DNA from: Hydrogenoanaerobacterium sp032017025
Lineage (GTDB): Bacteria; Bacillota; Clostridia; Oscillospirales; Ruminococcaceae
DNA: 6,556 nt
Direction: 5' to 3'
Assembly (NCBI RefSeq): GCF_032017025.1
Contig: NZ_DALZQO010000043.1
Coordinates: 1-6,556, forward strand
Made by a program: the position numbers and the translations under genes
The notes under the pieces: model-generated
Database searches by the model: none
What the model was told of the DNA's origin: nothing
The model's input: the letters and a program-made list of their open reading frames with translations, nothing else
Part shown: in pieces, positions 4,951 through 6,556 of the stretch
Numbering within the stretch: the first letter of the stretch is position 1
Layout of the letters: each line of letters begins with the position of its first letter

Positions 4951-5964
4951 TTAAACCAGTAGATACTGGAAAATATTAAACAGATAGCCAACAATGATAA
5001 TGCCGATGGTGCAGATGGCAATAAATGTGCCCAACAGCTTCGGCTTTACCGCCTTGCGCAGCATGATGATGGAGGGCAGGGAAAGCGTTGTGACTGCCAT
5101 CATAAAGGAGAGAACCGTACCAAGCTGCGCGCCTTTGTAGAGCAGCGCTTCGGCCACCGGAATCGTGCCGAAAATGTCAGCGTACATGGGAACGCCAAGC
5201 AGAGTTGCCAGCACTACCCCAAAAGGATTATTGCTGCCAAGCACCATCTCAATCCAGCTTTCAGGAATCCAGTTGTGGATGATAGCTCCGATGCCCACGC
5301 CAACCAGAATGTACGGCAGAACTTTTTTGAAGGTTGACACCACCTGATCCTTGGCGTAAATGACACGCTCTTTGCGGGTTAAGTCAGGCGATTCAAAATC
5401 TACGCCGCTTGCCGAGCGAATGAATTCTTCCACATAGTTTTCCATGTGAAGTTTTTCAATCAGCGTACCGCCAACGACCGCGATAACCAGGCCCACAACG
5501 ACATAGACGATAGCGACCTTTGTGCCAAAGATGCTCATGAGCAGAACGAGCGACCCGAGGTCTACCATGGGTGAGGAAATCAGAAAGGAAAAAGTCACGC
5601 CAAGGGGCAGTCCGGCACTGGTAAATCCAATGAACAGAGGTATGGAGGCGCAAGAGTAAAAAGGCGTTACCGTGCCAAGCAGTGCTGCCATGATATTTGC
5701 CCACACGCCGTGAAAGCGGCTCATAATTTTCTTGCTTCGTTCCGGCGGGAAGTAGCTTTGAATGTACGAGATGATGAAAATCAGCACGCAGAGCAGTACG
5801 GTGATTTTTAGTACATCATAGATAAAGAATTGAACGCTGCCACCAATTCGTCCTGTTACATCAAGACCGAACAACGAGAGCAGATTACCGATTAGGGCGT
5901 TGAGCCATTTCATTCCAAGCACTTGGTCTTGAAAGAACAGCCACGTATTTTGAAGGATCTCCAT
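4951..5964 (-). CDS. Permease of the ArsP/DUF318 family, possible organoarsenical exporter
   Basis: A 337-residue integral membrane protein with about eight hydrophobic segments and a charged cytoplasmic loop around residues 170-215. The family signature TPFYSCASIPLFIGFTSAG lies at 100-118, with a second conserved block GVPMYADIFGTIPVAEAL at 257-274. Campylobacter ArsP, of the same family, exports trivalent organoarsenicals. Many family members carry Cys-x-Cys in the signature, whereas here the first position is Tyr (Y103) and only C105 remains, so the substrate is uncertain. The start is ATG 5964, with GAGAGG 10 nt upstream. A TTG at 5994 would overlap the leader. It is the first gene after the second ArsR operator, ahead of the ferredoxin-DUF2703 gene. 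Transport of arsenicals is inferred from context. Confidence 0.85.
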   Translation of the reverse strand: MEILQNTWLFFQDQVLGMKWLNALIGNLLSLFGLDVTGRIGGSVQFFIYDVLKITVLLCVLIFIISYIQSYFPPERSKKIMSRFHGVWANIMAALLGTVTPFYSCASIPLFIGFTSAGLPLGVTFSFLISSPMVDLGSLVLLMSIFGTKVAIVYVVVGLVIAVVGGTLIEKLHMENYVEEFIRSASGVDFESPDLTRKERVIYAKDQVVSTFKKVLPYILVGVGIGAIIHNWIPESWIEMVLGSNNPFGVVLATLLGVPMYADIFGTIPVAEALLYKGAQLGTVLSFMMAVTTLSLPSIIMLRKAVKPKLLGTFIAICTIGIIIVGYLFNIFQYLLV

Positions 5965-5998
5965 AGGGTAAGCGCCTCTCTTTCTTAAATTCAATAGT

Positions 5999-6020
5999 CA
6001 TATCAAAAAAACTTGATATG
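5999..6020. promoter_or_regulatory. Second ArsR operator (O2), perfect inverted repeat
   Basis: CATATCAA-N6-TTGATATG is a perfect 8-bp inverted repeat with a 6-bp spacer. It uses the same half-site as the operator at the arsR promoter, and this ATCAA-N6-TTGAT layout is typical of ArsR/SmtB-family sites. It lies between the arsR terminator and the permease start (35 bp upstream of the ATG). A weak extended -10 (TGATATGAC, with no good -35) overlaps it on the minus strand. It could be a second regulated promoter or a roadblock site. Confidence 0.75.
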
Positions 6021-6028
6021 TTGTGCCG

Positions 6029-6055
6029 AATAAAAGCCATCTTCCATCAGATGGC
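6029..6055 (-). terminator. Terminator hairpin between arsR and the permease gene
   Basis: On the minus strand GCCATCT-GATGGA-AGATGGC (6055-6036) forms a 7-bp perfect stem with a 6-nt loop and is followed by TTTTATT. It starts 2 bp beyond the arsR stop. The moderate stem and interrupted T tract suggest partial termination, which would lower the downstream genes relative to arsR unless O2 marks a separate promoter. Confidence 0.7.
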
Positions 6056-6057
6056 CG

Positions 6058-6372
6058 TTATTGATTGCAACAACGAGTATCTTCAGCGGTTGCATTGGGG
6101 GTGGTAATTGCTTTTAACAGGAGCATGGCCTCGTGGCTGCCCTGTTCACTGATTTTATAATGTGTCCATTTGCCTTCCTGTCTGCTTTCGACAATACCCG
6201 ATTCACATAAAATCTTCATGTGATAGGACAAGGAGGACTGACCGATTTCCATTTGATCAATGAGCACGCAGGCGCATTTTTCACCGCTGCGCAGCAGTTC
6301 CAAAATGGCAAGCCGCTTTTCATCGCAAAATGCCTTAAATACATTAGCGTTCTTCTCCGGAGTAAGCTCCAA
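6058..6372 (-). CDS. arsR: ArsR-family arsenite-responsive repressor
   Basis: A 104-residue winged-helix dimeric repressor, full length for the family. The recognition helix region QSSLSYHMKILCESGIV (45-61) precedes the wing (SRQEGKWTHYKI). Two cysteines near the start of the HTH, C33-A-C35 in GEKCACVLIDQM, occupy the place of the ELCVCDL As(III)-sensing motif of classical ArsR. Further cysteines are C16, C56 and a C-terminal vicinal pair C101-C102, which may extend the thiolate site. The start is TTG 6372: AGGTGA lies 6 nt upstream, and in-frame TGA and TAA codons shortly before it exclude a longer protein. It has its own consensus promoter with an overlapping operator, so autorepression is expected. 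A terminator follows its stop. Confidence 0.94.
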   Translation of the reverse strand: MELTPEKNANVFKAFCDEKRLAILELLRSGEKCACVLIDQMEIGQSSLSYHMKILCESGIVESRQEGKWTHYKISEQGSHEAMLLLKAITTPNATAEDTRCCNQ

Positions 6373-6384
6373 CGTTTATCACCT

Positions 6385-6406
6385 CACATCAAATTATCTT
6401 GATATG
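6385..6406. promoter_or_regulatory. ArsR operator (O1) at the arsR transcription start
   Basis: CACATCAA-N6-TTGATATG (plus-strand reading) is an inverted repeat matching at 7 of 8 arm positions, sharing half-sites with O2. It covers the predicted start site (about 6404) just downstream of the -10, and its edge touches the arsR Shine-Dalgarno region. That placement fits classical repression by ArsR. It also leaves the arsR leader only about 30 nt long. Confidence 0.8.
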
Positions 6407-6410
6407 ATAT

Positions 6411-6439
6411 AGTATATGCTTCACATCAAAAAATGTCAA
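6411..6439 (-). promoter_or_regulatory. arsR/ars promoter, sigma-A type
   Basis: On the minus strand TTGACA (6439-6434), a 17-bp spacer and TATACT (6416-6411) form a near-consensus sigma-A promoter. The predicted start near 6404 lies inside operator O1. A further CACATCAA half-site (6422-6429) lies in the spacer, with a degenerate partner TCAATATG (6436-6443) overlapping the -35. This is a possible extra weak ArsR contact. Confidence 0.85.
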
Positions 6440-6459
6440 TATGAAAGGAAGCGCTGTTT

Positions 6460-6523
6460 ATGAAAATTAAAATCCGTTCACCGACCTAATGCAAGGATAC
6501 TCTGGACTATTCTTGGCATGTAG
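6460..6523 (+). repeat. Right copy of 64-bp direct repeat flanking the ars segment
   Basis: This copy matches 211-274 at 57 of 64 positions in direct orientation. AAAGGA (6444-6449) lies 10 nt before its ATG. The copy is divergent from arsR and starts 20 bp beyond the -35 of the ars promoter. After the repeat, sequence unrelated to the left copy continues to the window edge. Confidence 0.85.
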
Positions 6524-6556
6524 ACAAAGCAAGAGCCGTTGCGTCAAGTAAGATGC
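6460..6556 (+). pseudogene. N-terminal part of the repeated small gene, interrupted by TAA, cut by window edge
   Basis: The frame from ATG 6460 reads MKIKIRSPT, then TAA, then CKDTLDYSWHVDKARAVASS up to the edge. The left copy has a leucine codon at the stop position. The in-frame continuation after the stop looks protein-like, so this is either a gene broken by one base change or a recoded or leader ORF. An alternative ATG at 6488, in another frame, gives a 20-residue peptide, MQGYSGLFLACRQSKSRCVK. The family is not recognised. Confidence 0.35.

Noticed and set aside
4336..4962. Long plus-strand open frame (208 codons) opposite the ferredoxin-DUF2703 gene
   Set aside because: It is the mirror of a well-supported minus-strand gene with clear motifs and a ribosome-binding site. 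Its predicted protein has no recognisable family features.
211..6523. Flanking repeats as insertion-sequence terminal repeats or attachment sites of an integrase
   Set aside because: They are direct and coding-like, no transposase or integrase is present between them, and no target-site duplication is evident. I report them only as unexplained repeats.
1..6556. CRISPR arrays, tRNA or rRNA genes, riboswitches
   Set aside because: No regularly spaced repeats, cloverleaf-like segments or recognisable riboswitch cores were seen on either strand.

Overview
The window looks like an accessory, probably mobile, arsenic-resistance segment from an anaerobic Gram-positive bacterium, most likely a member of Clostridia. 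Pointers to this are strong purine-rich Shine-Dalgarno sites (AAGGAGG, GAGGAG, AAAGGAG), sigma-A promoters with TTGACA and 17-bp spacers, moderate GC, a ferredoxin-type protein in the operon and an extra SEC-C methionine aminopeptidase. Nearly all genes are on the minus strand, so transcription runs from high to low coordinates.

The ars block (6439 to 1902) reads in transcription order: promoter and ArsR operator, arsR, a terminator hairpin, a second and perfect copy of the operator, an ArsP/DUF318-type permease, a cysteine-rich ferredoxin-DUF2703 fusion, a decayed ArsG/CcdA-like membrane gene, a thioredoxin-fold protein with a cysteine-rich N-terminus, the arsenite efflux pump Acr3, the arsenate reductase ArsC (ATGA overlap with acr3), and a strong terminator. 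As inferred, ArsR senses As(III). ArsC reduces As(V) to As(III), and Acr3 exports it. The permease may export trivalent organoarsenicals or another metal species. The two cysteine-rich proteins could supply electrons, thiols or metalloid handling.

Downstream (1901 to 373) are a previously hidden relic of a second arsC, a minimal AraC-type regulator of about 113 residues, and a SEC-C-containing type I methionine aminopeptidase. The left edge (1 to 372) holds a consensus minus-strand promoter feeding a partial unrecognised gene, plus two overlapping small ORFs on opposite strands.

The whole ars-araC-map segment lies between two direct copies of a 64-bp repeat (211-274 and 6460-6523, 57/64 identical). 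Each copy starts with an ATG behind a ribosome-binding site. This may mark the boundaries of a module that was captured, duplicated or can be lost by recombination.

No complete new system can be proven from sequence alone. The best leads are the flanking repeats, the dual-operator architecture, the ferredoxin-DUF2703 plus cysteine-tailed thioredoxin pair, and the two relics (arsC and arsG-like) that record reshuffling of the cluster.
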